This document shows, piece after piece, positions 27,172 through 35,777 of a stretch of DNA of 64,000 bases. The stretch spans positions 1 to 64,000 of the forward strand of contig JAYGHB010000105.1 in NCBI GenBank assembly GCA_034931985.1. Direction: 5' to 3'. Numbering within the stretch: the stretch's first letter is position 1; each line of letters begins with the position of its first letter. The notes under the pieces are model-generated. The model was not told where the DNA came from, ran no database searches, and worked only from the letters and a program-made list of their open reading frames with translations. The position numbers and the translations under genes were made by a program. The DNA comes from Halotia wernerae (GTDB lineage: Bacteria; Cyanobacteriota; Cyanobacteriia; Cyanobacteriales; Nostocaceae).

Positions 27172-27385
27172 CTAATATTTTAGATTCAGGTGAAATTACC
27201 CTTTTACCACAAGTAATGTTCAATACTTTTTGTTAAAAGCATCTCTTCATTAAGTTGCTTTCATCATTAAAAATAAAGATAACCGAAAAGTGACAGTAAG
27301 GTTAGCCCAAGATTTCACCAATAAACCTTAAGGAATTTGATGTAAATGTAGCTAGAAGCTCCAGGCGATCGCTTATGGTTTCCTG

Positions 27386-28129
27386 TTACTGTGAACGATA
27401 AGCGATACGGAGACTTTGGACTAAAATTACCAAAGATGCGATCGCCATCAATCCACCCCAAAACCAATAAGGCAAAAACAAATACCGCTGCATCTGTGCT
27501 GTATCAGATAGTCCCAAGGAACCAGCACTATAACTAAATAGATAATTAAGTTGATGGTACGTACTCACACAAGCTTGTACACCCAAAAATTGAATAGCAA
27601 ACCCTTGCATCCATCGAGGAGCTTTCAAGGAAATACCGAGAATAATTAAACCTAGCAAGGGAATTGCCACCAAACCAAAACCAGAACGTACCCAAATTAC
27701 TGTTGAAAGTAGTAAAAAACTACCTAAAATTTTCAAACTCAAAGAAGCGGCTTTAAAACTGCGGGAAGCCAAAATTAAAGCTGCACCCGCAAGAGGTGGC
27801 CCCATTGGCCCTGCTGCTGCGACCAAAGCCGGACCAATTGGCCCCAAAGACCGCGAAATGCCATAAGTTGCCACACCGGAACCACTGCTAAAAATTTGTA
27901 ATTTCTGAAATTGTCCCCCTAAGATCAGAGCCATCAAGCCATGACCCATTTCATGAAACCAAGTTGCCAGGATAGTAAATGGGTATAAAATATAATCACC
28001 TCCTGGCACTTGCCACAGCAGGGTAGTGGCGATCGCAGCTGCTGTGAGCCAAGTTAAGCTCATACGTTCGACTTGTGGTGGGGCTTCTTTGGCAAGCAAG
28101 GGTTCAAAGTCTTTTCCTGGTTCCCTCAT
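27386..28129 (-). CDS. M50-family membrane metalloprotease-like protein
   Basis: A 247-residue integral membrane protein. WFHEMGHGLMALILGG contains the HExxH zinc motif inside a hydrophobic helix, as in M50 (site-2-protease-like) enzymes and their cyanobacterial relatives. At least five other membrane segments follow. The second M50 motif (NxxPxxxxDG) is not clear, so proteolytic activity is likely but not certain. It lies 183 bp after the zinc-ribbon/FHA gene on the same strand. Confidence 0.78.
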   Translation of the reverse strand: MREPGKDFEPLLAKEAPPQVERMSLTWLTAAAIATTLLWQVPGGDYILYPFTILATWFHEMGHGLMALILGGQFQKLQIFSSGSGVATYGISRSLGPIGPALVAAAGPMGPPLAGAALILASRSFKAASLSLKILGSFLLLSTVIWVRSGFGLVAIPLLGLIILGISLKAPRWMQGFAIQFLGVQACVSTYHQLNYLFSYSAGSLGLSDTAQMQRYLFLPYWFWGGLMAIASLVILVQSLRIAYRSQ

Positions 28130-28312
28130 AGGTCACTTTCCTGAGCCTAAAGTGTAGTTTCTTCCATCCTAGTGTACGGCAGAAGGTAGGGGGCAGGAGA
28201 CAGGAATTTGCACCTTGAAGCGACGGTGCTACATAAAATAACATAGTTATCCGTCGCCTATTTGATGCAGAGAATTTGTTTAGATGGTGGATGCAATTTG
28301 ATACAGAATCAA

Positions 28313-29080
28313 CTAAGTTAGTTGAAAGAGAAATGTCATTAAGTCTCCCTTACCCAGGCTAATGCGATCGCCTGGTCTGAGGCGGTGTCGATTCCCTGGT
28401 GACAAGGGCAAATTGTTAATGTAAGTACCATTAGAACTACCCACATCTTCTATATAGTGAGCGTCTCCCTCAACACGAATATCCGCATGTATTCGGGAGA
28501 CAATTTCGGAATTGGTAAACCCTGAAACATCTATGTCTGGGGGAATGCGATCATTAGGTTTGCCAATATGAATCACAGACAAAGTTTGCGGTAATTCAAT
28601 CTCGCGATCGCTTTGGACATGAAACAACCGCGCCGTTACTTGCTGTAACTGCGTTCTGGAAGCGGCCATAGGAGGTGGTGTTGGTTCTGGGGGGGGAGCA
28701 GGAATTTCTGCCTCAGAAACTACAGATTGAGCCTCAACTTCTGGTGGCGGTGCTGCCATTTCTGTTAGTGGTAAAGATGAAGCAGCAGGCTGGTTAATTC
28801 CTAAGGAGTCTGGTTGTAAAAGTTCTAAAAGTGGGTCAGGTTCAACCAAGGGTGGTACTTCCACTGGGATGTCGGGAGCAACTGTGGCTACAGATGTAGC
28901 AGCAGCAGGGGCAGAATTTGAATGTAGGTTAAAACCACATTGACCGCAGAAAGCGGCATCTGCCTGCACAGTTGCCCCACAGTTGGGACAGTTGCTAGTT
29001 GTTGGTAACGGCGTATAACAAGCTTCACACTGGACAGCGCCGTCTGGATTGGGGTGATTGCAATTAGGACAGACGATCAT
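28313..29080 (-). CDS. Double zinc-ribbon and FHA-domain protein
   Basis: About 255 residues from the ATG at 29080, chosen because AAAGG lies about 9 nt upstream and the first zinc ribbon follows at once (MIVCPNCNHPNPDG). Two CxxC pairs make the first ribbon (CPNC, CEAC) and two more the second (CPNC, CGQC). A Pro/Ala/Glu-rich linker spans about residues 70-155. The C-terminal FHA domain has IGKPNDRIPPDIDV, SRIHADI and GSSNGTYIN, the phosphothreonine-binding signature. It probably acts as an adaptor for Ser/Thr kinase signalling; the partner kinase is not identified. Confidence 0.88.
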   Translation of the reverse strand: MIVCPNCNHPNPDGAVQCEACYTPLPTTSNCPNCGATVQADAAFCGQCGFNLHSNSAPAAATSVATVAPDIPVEVPPLVEPDPLLELLQPDSLGINQPAASSLPLTEMAAPPPEVEAQSVVSEAEIPAPPPEPTPPPMAASRTQLQQVTARLFHVQSDREIELPQTLSVIHIGKPNDRIPPDIDVSGFTNSEIVSRIHADIRVEGDAHYIEDVGSSNGTYINNLPLSPGNRHRLRPGDRISLGKGDLMTFLFQLT

Positions 29081-29125
29081 CAATTTAAGCCTTTGTTCAA
29101 GATCATCATAAAATAGTGCTGGCAA

Positions 29126-29546
29126 GCAGAGAGAACTAAGTAGATGCTTCTGTGACTTTCCACAAGATACGGCAGCTTTTGCTGTAGACGCTACAGACAG
29201 TTGCTATTACGAGAAAGCAGCGCCGTGTTTTCCCACCGTTAGCGCTTCGCTGCGCGAGTTTGCGAGCGTCTAGAGTTTCACGCCACTCTTTCAAGTCGAT
29301 CGAAAGCTAGACTAGGGTAGACGTTAATACGGTTCAGTTAAAAAAATTGTAGGTTGTTGTAGCAAGTGGCATTTAAGCAAAGCGCAACCCAACAATCCCT
29401 CGGAAACGTTGGGTTTCCTAACGTCAACCCAACCTACGTAGACATATATTTTTAGCCTTAACTGAACTGTATTGGGGTAGACGTAGGAAGTTTGGCACAG
29501 AAGCAACTCTAGCTTCCGATTTTAACAATTACTTGTGATGGTCAAG
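29126..29546. repeat. Intergenic region with GC-rich repeat and MITE
   Basis: Bases about 29205-29280 contain a GC-rich GTTAGCGCTTCGCTGCGCG repeat. Bases 29325-29474 are the 150-bp MITE-like element described separately. No gene is seen; a 60-codon frame here lies within the repeat. Confidence 0.7.
29325..29474. mobile_element. 150-bp MITE with flanking 10-bp duplication
   Basis: The left end reads TAATACGGTTCAGTTAA and the right end TTAACTGAACTGTATTG; as inverted repeats they agree at 15 of 17 positions. GGGTAGACGT occurs immediately outside on both sides (29315-29324 and 29475-29484), consistent with a target-site duplication. The interior is a nested GTAGGTTG...CAACCTAC palindrome. There is no coding capacity. 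Confidence 0.8.
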
Positions 29547-30269
29547 TTAAGATTGGAGTTCTAAACCTGCCTCTGCATCCAGTAACCACCAAAGTTCTCC
29601 TTGAGGTTGAATTAAGCGGGATGGGTAAGCAAAGTCATCTGCTACAGGTGCGAAGATTTGAGCTAAAGCTGGTCGTTTATTAGCGCCAGCAACCACAAAG
29701 ATTACACTACGAGCCGCATTGATCAATGGGTATGTGAAGGTTATGCGGGGATTTCCGTCTTTGTTGCCCACAGTAACCAGGCGATCGCGTACTTTTAAAG
29801 CGTCTGTGTGAGGAAACAAAGATGCGGTATGTGCATCATCACCCATTCCTAGCAATACTACATCTAAAGAGGGAAACTCGGCTGGTTCAGAATGAAAAAA
29901 TTCTTGTAGATGCTGTTCATATTTAGCAGCTGACACCGCTGGATTGCCTTCTAAGGTCGGGGTAGAATGAATATTAGCCGCTGGGATATCAACCCGATTC
30001 AGCCATGCCTGCCGCGCCATTAGTTCGTTACTATCGGGATGATCTGGTGTTACGTAACGCTCATCTCCCCAGAATACATGTATTTTATCCCAAGGCAGTT
30101 TTTGATTGGCGATCGCTTCATACAAAGGCTTTGGTGTGCTACCGCCAGATAAGGCGATGGTAAATATCCCTCGTTGCTCAATGGCAGTTTCCAACCTGGA
30201 CAAAATCAAATCTAGCGACCGAGCAATCAGCGCTGACTGATCTGATAGAACTTCAACAGTTTTCTTCAT
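29547..30269 (-). CDS. pgl: 6-phosphogluconolactonase
   Basis: A 240-residue protein of the DevB/Pgl family. Motifs are ALSGGSTPKPLYEAI near residue 40, VFWGDERYVTPDHPDSN near 65, LLGMGDDAHTASLFP near 138 and the closing NKRPALAQIFAP. It hydrolyses 6-phosphogluconolactone to 6-phosphogluconate in the oxidative pentose phosphate pathway, the main route of sugar catabolism in cyanobacteria in the dark. Length is normal. It stands alone; zwf is not in the window. Confidence 0.93.
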   Translation of the reverse strand: MKKTVEVLSDQSALIARSLDLILSRLETAIEQRGIFTIALSGGSTPKPLYEAIANQKLPWDKIHVFWGDERYVTPDHPDSNELMARQAWLNRVDIPAANIHSTPTLEGNPAVSAAKYEQHLQEFFHSEPAEFPSLDVVLLGMGDDAHTASLFPHTDALKVRDRLVTVGNKDGNPRITFTYPLINAARSVIFVVAGANKRPALAQIFAPVADDFAYPSRLIQPQGELWWLLDAEAGLELQS

Positions 30270-30580
30270 GGCTTTACCATCACATTGCTGTCTTCCAGCA
30301 ATACAATACCGAACTTATGGCAATCCTCCTTTTTAACTTTTGAAACTTTTAACATCATGAATTTAAGTGGGTAGAGATAAACATAGACCATCGTTAGCAC
30401 CTACAAGGGTCAGTTGTCAGTAGTCAGTTGTACGAACCCATGACTAGTTTTGGGATGATTTTTCTTGATATCCAATCACAGAATAAGTAGTTACATAAAG
30501 CTATACGCGGCAAGCTTATTCAATCTTGACAAAAAATATTCACAAAAATAATTAATTACTTTGATTGATGCCCCATGCCC
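30270..30580. other. Intergenic region, nothing distinctive
   Basis: This gap separates rph from pgl on the same strand. A TCAGTTGTCAGTAGTCAGTTG direct-repeat run lies at about 30410-30431. No gene or clear terminator is seen. Confidence 0.5.
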
Positions 30581-31318
30581 TTATCCAAATAGCATTTCCC
30601 AGTCAGCGATCGCTTCTCGTTGGGCAACTAATAGTTGCTGAATGCCTTTTTCGGCAAAATCAAGCAGATGATTCAACTGGGTACGGCTAAAGCTGCCTTC
30701 TTCTGCTGTTCCTTGGATTTCAATAATGCCCAAGTGTTGATTCATCACCACGTTTAAATCTACTGTTGCTGCCACATCTTCGATGTAGTTCAAATCCAAA
30801 TATGGCTCACCCTGCAATAAACCTACAGAAATTGCTGCTACTTGTCCACACAGAGGCGATCGCTTTAATATTCCTTGCTGCAACAATTGCGAAATTGCAC
30901 TAGCCAACGCTACAAATCCCCCTGTAATTGCTGCTGTCCTAGTGCCAGCATCTGCTTGTAATACATCGGCATCTACGGTTAGAGTGCGTTCTCCTAATAC
31001 CTCGAAATCCAGCGCTGCTCGTAAGCTGCGCCCAATTAAACGCTGAATTTCTTGAGTCCGCCCGGACAATTTCAGCAATTCTCGTTCCTGCCGTTGTTGG
31101 GTTGCTGAAGGTAACATCCGATACTCAGATGTTAACCAACCTTTGCCAGTTCCGGTTAAAAACTTGGGTACTCCCTCAGTAACACTGACAGTACAAAGCA
31201 CCTGAGTGTCGCCACATTTTGTCAGAACTGAACCGGGAGCAAAGCGGGTAAAGCCTTTGTGAAAGCTTACAGGACGTAGTTGGTAAGGTTGTCGCTCGTC
31301 GGGACGCTGCCAAACCAT
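30581..31318 (-). CDS. rph: Ribonuclease PH
   Basis: A 245-residue phosphorolytic 3' exoribonuclease. It opens MVWQRPDERQPYQLRPVSF, continues with GTGKGWLTSEYRMLP and the RQERELLKLSGRTQEIQRLI helix, and carries LTVDADVLQADAGTRTAAI, the catalytic and phosphate-binding region. The enzyme trims tRNA 3' ends as a hexamer in the cytoplasm. Length and all core motifs are normal. Confidence 0.95.
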   Translation of the reverse strand: MVWQRPDERQPYQLRPVSFHKGFTRFAPGSVLTKCGDTQVLCTVSVTEGVPKFLTGTGKGWLTSEYRMLPSATQQRQERELLKLSGRTQEIQRLIGRSLRAALDFEVLGERTLTVDADVLQADAGTRTAAITGGFVALASAISQLLQQGILKRSPLCGQVAAISVGLLQGEPYLDLNYIEDVAATVDLNVVMNQHLGIIEIQGTAEEGSFSRTQLNHLLDFAEKGIQQLLVAQREAIADWEMLFG

Positions 31319-31729
31319 TAAAGTTGCCTCAAGATTTTTATATTATGAAGAATACTGCCTTCAGATTACCTTAGTGTCGCAACTCGTCCAGATCATGGAC
31401 TGGACAGGGGCTTTATATTACCGTGAAGTATACAGCAACCCCTAAAACTTTATGTCAGGAGAATTCAACACTATTTTAGAGAACTGTGACATACTCCTAC
31501 ACTGTATGCCTGCATCTCAATCATAATTTCGTCTGGAACTAACTCCCCCTTTGCTACATAAGGTTGTGCATGACGACCTAAATCGTTAACGTTAGCATAG
31601 ACGTGTTCAGCAAAGCCGTTATTGTATTGCAAAGGAGAACAATAAGGATAAAATAGCAACTTATTGCTAGACATTGCTTCCCGCAAAGTAAAGCTATTTA
31701 GTTTTTTGTAATTTTTTGAACTTTCCGCT
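31319..31729. other. Intergenic region with an adenylate-kinase-like relic
   Basis: Between the divergent rph and CobA-like genes. The only coding-like signal is the reverse-strand relic at 31513-31590. Promoters for both flanking genes are expected here but none is obvious. Confidence 0.55.
31513..31590 (-). pseudogene. Adenylate kinase fragment
   Basis: On the reverse strand 26 codons read VNDLGRHAQPYVAKGELV then PDEIMIEM. This matches the conserved segment of adenylate kinases between the NMP-binding helices (LG..AQ.YV.KGELVPDE), in the style of the second adenylate-kinase-like protein of filamentous cyanobacteria. Neither the upstream P-loop nor the downstream lid is present, and the surrounding frame reads nonsense. 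It is a relic of a gene or a recombination scar. Confidence 0.6.
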
Positions 31730-32266
31730 ATGGTTGCACAGTTAGAAACCCCCAGTGTAAATTCGACTCTTAGCTTACCCCACCCAGTTGAAGGGTTAGT
31801 ACAGGTTTTCACTAGCCAACACCGTAACTTTTTTACGAGTGTTATGGCTCAAGCACTGAGAATTGCTGGACAAGGTACACCAGTTTTAGTGGTGCAGTTC
31901 CTCAAAGGTGGTATTAATCAAGGACAAGAGCGACCAATTCAGTTAGGACAAAATTTAGATTGGATTCGCTGCGATTTACCCCGCTGTATTGATACACCAC
32001 ATCTAGATGAATCAGAAAATCAGGCTTTACAAAAATTATGGCAGTATACACAACAGGTAGTGTCTGAGGGTAAGTATTCTCTCGTTGTTTTAGATGAGTT
32101 AAGTTTGGCAATTAAATTTGGTTTAATTCCTGAAGCTGAAGTTTTAGATTGTTTAACAAAACGTCCTCCCCAAGTCGATATAATTCTGACTGGGCCAGAG
32201 ATGCCAAAATCTCTGCTGGATGTAGCAGATCAAATTACAGAAATCCGTCGTAGCCATCGACCATGA
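31730..32266 (+). CDS. CobA/CobO-like P-loop family protein with lost Walker A
   Basis: A 178-residue protein resembling cob(I)yrinic acid a,c-diamide adenosyltransferase of the CobA/CobO/BtuR family. Matching parts are VLVVQFLKGG near residues 51-60, LVVLDELSLAIKFGLI near 118-133 (Walker-B-like) and PQVDIILTGPEMP near 146-158. In true enzymes the N-terminal P-loop reads like GxGKGKTT; here the same place reads FTSQHRNFFTSVMAQAL, with neither the Gly-Lys nor the Lys-Thr. ATP binding in the usual way is therefore doubtful. It may be a diverged regulatory paralogue; calling it a working adenosyltransferase would be unsafe. Confidence 0.7.
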   Translation: MVAQLETPSVNSTLSLPHPVEGLVQVFTSQHRNFFTSVMAQALRIAGQGTPVLVVQFLKGGINQGQERPIQLGQNLDWIRCDLPRCIDTPHLDESENQALQKLWQYTQQVVSEGKYSLVVLDELSLAIKFGLIPEAEVLDCLTKRPPQVDIILTGPEMPKSLLDVADQITEIRRSHRP

Positions 32267-32321
32267 AGAATGTACCACTTCACGATATCCTAGTAATTCG
32301 GTTGGAATTAGCTGTGAACTT

Positions 32322-32921
32322 GTGATAAAAAACGATATCTGGATTACTGAAAAGGCTCAACAGGGTATGATTTCACCCTTCGAGTCAAGCTTAATCCGAA
32401 AAGTGCAAAAAGACGTATCTTTAGCGGTTCAACCTGTAATTAGCTATGGGTTATCTTCTTATGGCTATGATATACGCCTTTCCCCAGCTGAGTTTCGCAT
32501 TTTTCGCCACATTCCTGGAACTGTAGTTGACCCCAAAAACTTTAATCCTTACAATCTAGAGCCTACATCGATACATACAGATGCTGATGGCAGTTACTTT
32601 ATTTTACCTGCTCACTCTTATGGGCTGGGGGTTGCCTTAGAAAAACTAGAGGTTCCAGACAATATTACAGTAATTTGCATAGGTAAATCTACGTATGCAC
32701 GTTGTGGAATAATTGCAAATTTAACCCCTGCTGAGGCTGCATGGCGCGGTCATCTGACTTTGGAGTTTTCCAATTCTTCTAGCGCAGATTGTCGTATTTA
32801 CGCTAACGAAGGCGTGGTGCAATTGCTATTTTTAGAAGGCGAACCCTGCGCTATTAGTTACGAAGCTCGACAGGGTAAATATCAGGATCAGTTAGAGATT
32901 GTTACGTTGGCTAAAGTCTAA
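32322..32921 (+). CDS. dcd: dCTP deaminase
   Basis: A 199-residue trimeric deaminase of the dUTPase-like fold, starting at a GTG 55 bp after the previous gene. Landmarks are SYGYDIRLSP near residue 45, the active-site segment GKSTYARCGIIANLTPAEA, GHLTLEFSN with the catalytic Glu, and the C-terminal YQDQ. It converts dCTP to dUTP and ammonia in pyrimidine deoxynucleotide synthesis. Whether it is the mono-functional or the bifunctional dUMP-forming type cannot be decided. Confidence 0.9.
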   Translation: MIKNDIWITEKAQQGMISPFESSLIRKVQKDVSLAVQPVISYGLSSYGYDIRLSPAEFRIFRHIPGTVVDPKNFNPYNLEPTSIHTDADGSYFILPAHSYGLGVALEKLEVPDNITVICIGKSTYARCGIIANLTPAEAAWRGHLTLEFSNSSSADCRIYANEGVVQLLFLEGEPCAISYEARQGKYQDQLEIVTLAKV

Positions 32922-33263
32922 GTAACTCACAATAAAAAGTAATTATATATGACTATTCTAAGTAACATGGAAGTACGAGAGATACTGCGTTATACTGACG
33001 GTGCAAGGAGTTGAGAATAGTGTGGTAAGATCATGTTATTACCGTTAATGCTTACTCTTGCGGACACCTAAAAAAAGTATTCAGGAAAAAGCAATCTAAA
33101 GGCGTAAAACTAATTATTGATAACCACCAACTTCTAGTAGTGTGTTGTCTTGCAGGAATAGTTTTCTGCATTTAACTTCTCAAGATACTCTTGCTTAAAC
33201 TCACGAAAAACACATTTTTGGAGAGTAACTAGAAAGTAGCAATTCTTCATAGGAGTAAAAATT
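32922..33263. other. Intergenic region, no recognised element
   Basis: No gene, terminator or repeat was recognised. A good ribosome binding site (AGGAG) near 33251 precedes the following small gene. Confidence 0.5.
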
Positions 33264-33566
33264 ATGTCTCTATCAAGAAAGATCAAGCAATACTGCAAAT
33301 GGTTTTGGGATGAATCACTGGGAGGTGATTATGATACTTGGGGTACTAGCACCTACTTTATGGAAGTTGGCCATGATTTGTGTGCTGTTAGACAAATAGA
33401 GGTTTACGAAAATGGCAATGTATTATTTTATGATGGCAGCCATTTTTTAGATAACTATGGAATGCTATGCGATAAACCTTTAGGTAAAGAGGATATCGAA
33501 GAATTTGGCATTACCAAAGCCGAATTTGAACAAGTGTGGAATACCAACACACCAATGAATCGATAA
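33264..33566 (+). CDS. Small hypothetical protein
   Basis: A 100-residue soluble acidic protein. The ATG is preceded by AGGAG at a proper distance, supporting a real gene. Features are an aromatic-rich N-terminus (YCKWFWDESLGGDYDTWG), a strand-like stretch AVRQIEVYENGNVLFYDG and a charged C-terminus. The middle is reminiscent of small DUF6881-type domains, where a relation between parental sequence and a 'RKVEIFRDG' strand is typical, but this is a weak resemblance. The function is unknown. Confidence 0.65.
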   Translation: MSLSRKIKQYCKWFWDESLGGDYDTWGTSTYFMEVGHDLCAVRQIEVYENGNVLFYDGSHFLDNYGMLCDKPLGKEDIEEFGITKAEFEQVWNTNTPMNR

Positions 33567-33680
33567 AGCTGACTAACTGAAAGTTGAGAAATAGACAAAA
33601 GTCTCTCAGATAAAAATTGCCTACTCTACAGTGTGGCCATCCTACATATCTTTCTACTTGAGAATCTTGAATTGCTTGAG

Positions 33681-34916
33681 TTATAACTGATTCAATAATA
33701 AGAATACTGTTTGAAATAATCCCACAACCACACCTAAAACACCACCTAAAGTTACGATCGCCTGCAACTCATTTTTGACAATTCCCTCAATCGCAGCTTC
33801 TAAATCAGCGGGTGAAGTTGACTTTACACGGTCAACTATCACTTGATCTATCGACAAAATGGGAATTACCTGCGCTACAATCGCTTCTAAATCTTTTTCC
33901 AAATATCTTTCTAAAATAAAAGCTAACTCTTGACTTACCACTTCTAAAGAAGAACTCACTACAGGTGAAGCGCTCAGACGATTGAGTAGCAACGAAGCAA
34001 TATTTTCCCAGTTAACCGAGTCTGTCAATCCTTGCAGTAAATCACCACCACTAGTTTGTACATAATGGCGTACAGTTTCGCGTGTAGTCTTTCGTAATTG
34101 GCGTACAGTAACAATTGGCAAATTTTGCAAGGATAAATTTTGCAGGATTTTTTTGATGCGATCGCGCATTTGCAAATCTTGAATTAATTCTTGCAAACGC
34201 TGATTAGTCGCTTCTTTTTCATCCAAACAAAAAGTTCGCAGCCTCGTGAGAGTATTACGTAAGCCAAACAGATTTGCTACTACCCAATACGTCCCGCTAG
34301 TCTTTTCCCGAAAGCTTTCATCAATAATTTGAATTGTGCGATCAGTCAATAAATCAATAATTGCCTGACGCAACACATCTGGTGGTAAAACTACTTGTAA
34401 TAACCAATCAGCTAACCTTGTAGCTTGTTCTTCACTCAGTTGTAATTCCAGTACTACTTGGTCAAAAATTTGATTGATCTGCGCTTCTAGAAAATCTTCC
34501 CGTCGTGCTAAAACTTTCAATAGACGTGGTAATGATTCACCTAACAAATCACGCAAAATTCCTGCTACAATTTTGGCACTTTTTTCATTTTGATCCGTTT
34601 TAATTTGTTCAATCGCCATTTGCAGCAACCAAAGAATAGCTGCTTGTACGCGTTCGGTTTGCAACAAACGCCGCGCCAGATTTTGTAATTCTTCTGGCGT
34701 TAGCAGCGATCGCATGATTGTATTGGAAATATTCTGAGCCAAACGTTCCTGGTTGCGAGGGATCAATCCAGGTGTGAATGGTACTTTTCGTCCCCCAATA
34801 TAAAATGCTCGATAGGGACGAAATAACATTTTGATGGCTATATCATTGGTGAAATAGCCGATAATTCCGCCCAGAATGGGGGGAGACACATAAAGCCAAA
34901 GATGAGACCAGTCCAA
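33681..34916 (-). CDS. DUF445 family membrane protein
   Basis: A 411-residue protein. The N-terminal helix LYVSPPILGGIIGYFTNDIA and the following IKMLFRPYR and PFTPGLIPRNQERLA are the DUF445 signature (YheB-like). A long amphipathic, largely helical central part follows, and the C-terminus ends in a second membrane helix (VTLGGVLGVVVGLFQTVFLL). So both ends are in the membrane with a large soluble middle. Family function is unknown; relatives are found in many bacteria. Confidence 0.88.
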   Translation of the reverse strand: MDWSHLWLYVSPPILGGIIGYFTNDIAIKMLFRPYRAFYIGGRKVPFTPGLIPRNQERLAQNISNTIMRSLLTPEELQNLARRLLQTERVQAAILWLLQMAIEQIKTDQNEKSAKIVAGILRDLLGESLPRLLKVLARREDFLEAQINQIFDQVVLELQLSEEQATRLADWLLQVVLPPDVLRQAIIDLLTDRTIQIIDESFREKTSGTYWVVANLFGLRNTLTRLRTFCLDEKEATNQRLQELIQDLQMRDRIKKILQNLSLQNLPIVTVRQLRKTTRETVRHYVQTSGGDLLQGLTDSVNWENIASLLLNRLSASPVVSSSLEVVSQELAFILERYLEKDLEAIVAQVIPILSIDQVIVDRVKSTSPADLEAAIEGIVKNELQAIVTLGGVLGVVVGLFQTVFLLLNQL

Positions 34917-35033
34917 GGGAAGAATTAAAAAAGTTAAGAGTGTAGAAATTAGAAGTTAGGAGTTAGAAGTTAGAGATGAGAAATGTTAAATAAAACACTA
35001 CTCATACTTCATAAATTCATAAGTCTTTACTCG
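34917..35033. repeat. Short TTAGAAGTTAG direct repeats
   Basis: At about 34945-34975 the unit AGAAGTTAG or AGGAGTTAG is repeated in tandem, a low-complexity type seen often between genes in filamentous cyanobacteria. There is no gene. Confidence 0.6.
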
Positions 35034-35735
35034 TTACTCATCACTCATTTTTTTGACTACCAATACTCCCATCATACCGTTCGCAATCGGGTAGTGTGTG
35101 ACTGGTGCAAAACCAACTTGACGAGCTAATTCTACTTGCTCTTTCCCTGTGGGGAAGCGATCTAAGCTGGGACTGATGTATGCATATTCATCCTTTAAAC
35201 CCATCTGCTTTGCCATTGGTACAACAATACTATCCAAATACCACTGTTGAAAAGCGCGCAGTTGGGGATTGCTGGGTCGATGAAAGTCTAAAATTGCTGC
35301 TTTCGCACCTGGTTTGAGAACTCGATGTAATTCTTGGAGACTACGGGGAATATCTACAACATTTCTTAAGCCGTAGCCCATTGTAGCGGCATCGAATTGA
35401 TGATTTTCAAAGGGTAAATCTAGCACATCAGCCTCAACCCAAGAGATCATAGGTTGAGGATAATGCCTTTGAGAGCGTTCTTCAGCAGTTGCTAGGAGAT
35501 TGGGCGAAAAGTCCACACCATAAACTTGTCCCGTTGCTCCCACACGCCTTGCCAAGCGTAAGGCTAAATCGCCGCTGCCGCAACACAAGTCGAGGCTTGT
35601 ATCTCCCGATTTAGCGGCGCTCCATTTTACTGTCATTTCCTTCCATATACGATGTTGCCCCAGGCTCAACCAATTGTTTAACTGGTCATAAACTGGAGCA
35701 ATACGGTCGAAAATGGCACGAATTTCAGTAGACAT
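35034..35735 (-). CDS. menG: MenG/UbiE-type quinone methyltransferase
   Basis: A 233-residue class I SAM-dependent methyltransferase. IFDRIAPVYDQLNNWLSLGQ at the start, DLCCGSGDLALRLA (SAM motif I), MGYGLRNVVD and AILDFHRPSN are UbiE/MenG hallmarks. In cyanobacteria this enzyme methylates 2-phytyl-1,4-naphthoquinone in the last step of phylloquinone synthesis for photosystem I. The name ubiE is often used for the same family. It is placed 42 bp after a REC-GAF gene on the same strand. Confidence 0.92.
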   Translation of the reverse strand: MSTEIRAIFDRIAPVYDQLNNWLSLGQHRIWKEMTVKWSAAKSGDTSLDLCCGSGDLALRLARRVGATGQVYGVDFSPNLLATAEERSQRHYPQPMISWVEADVLDLPFENHQFDAATMGYGLRNVVDIPRSLQELHRVLKPGAKAAILDFHRPSNPQLRAFQQWYLDSIVVPMAKQMGLKDEYAYISPSLDRFPTGKEQVELARQVGFAPVTHYPIANGMMGVLVVKKMSDE

Positions 35736-35777
35736 TAATTAGTCAGTTGCTTTTTCTTTTGACCACTCGCCACTAAA

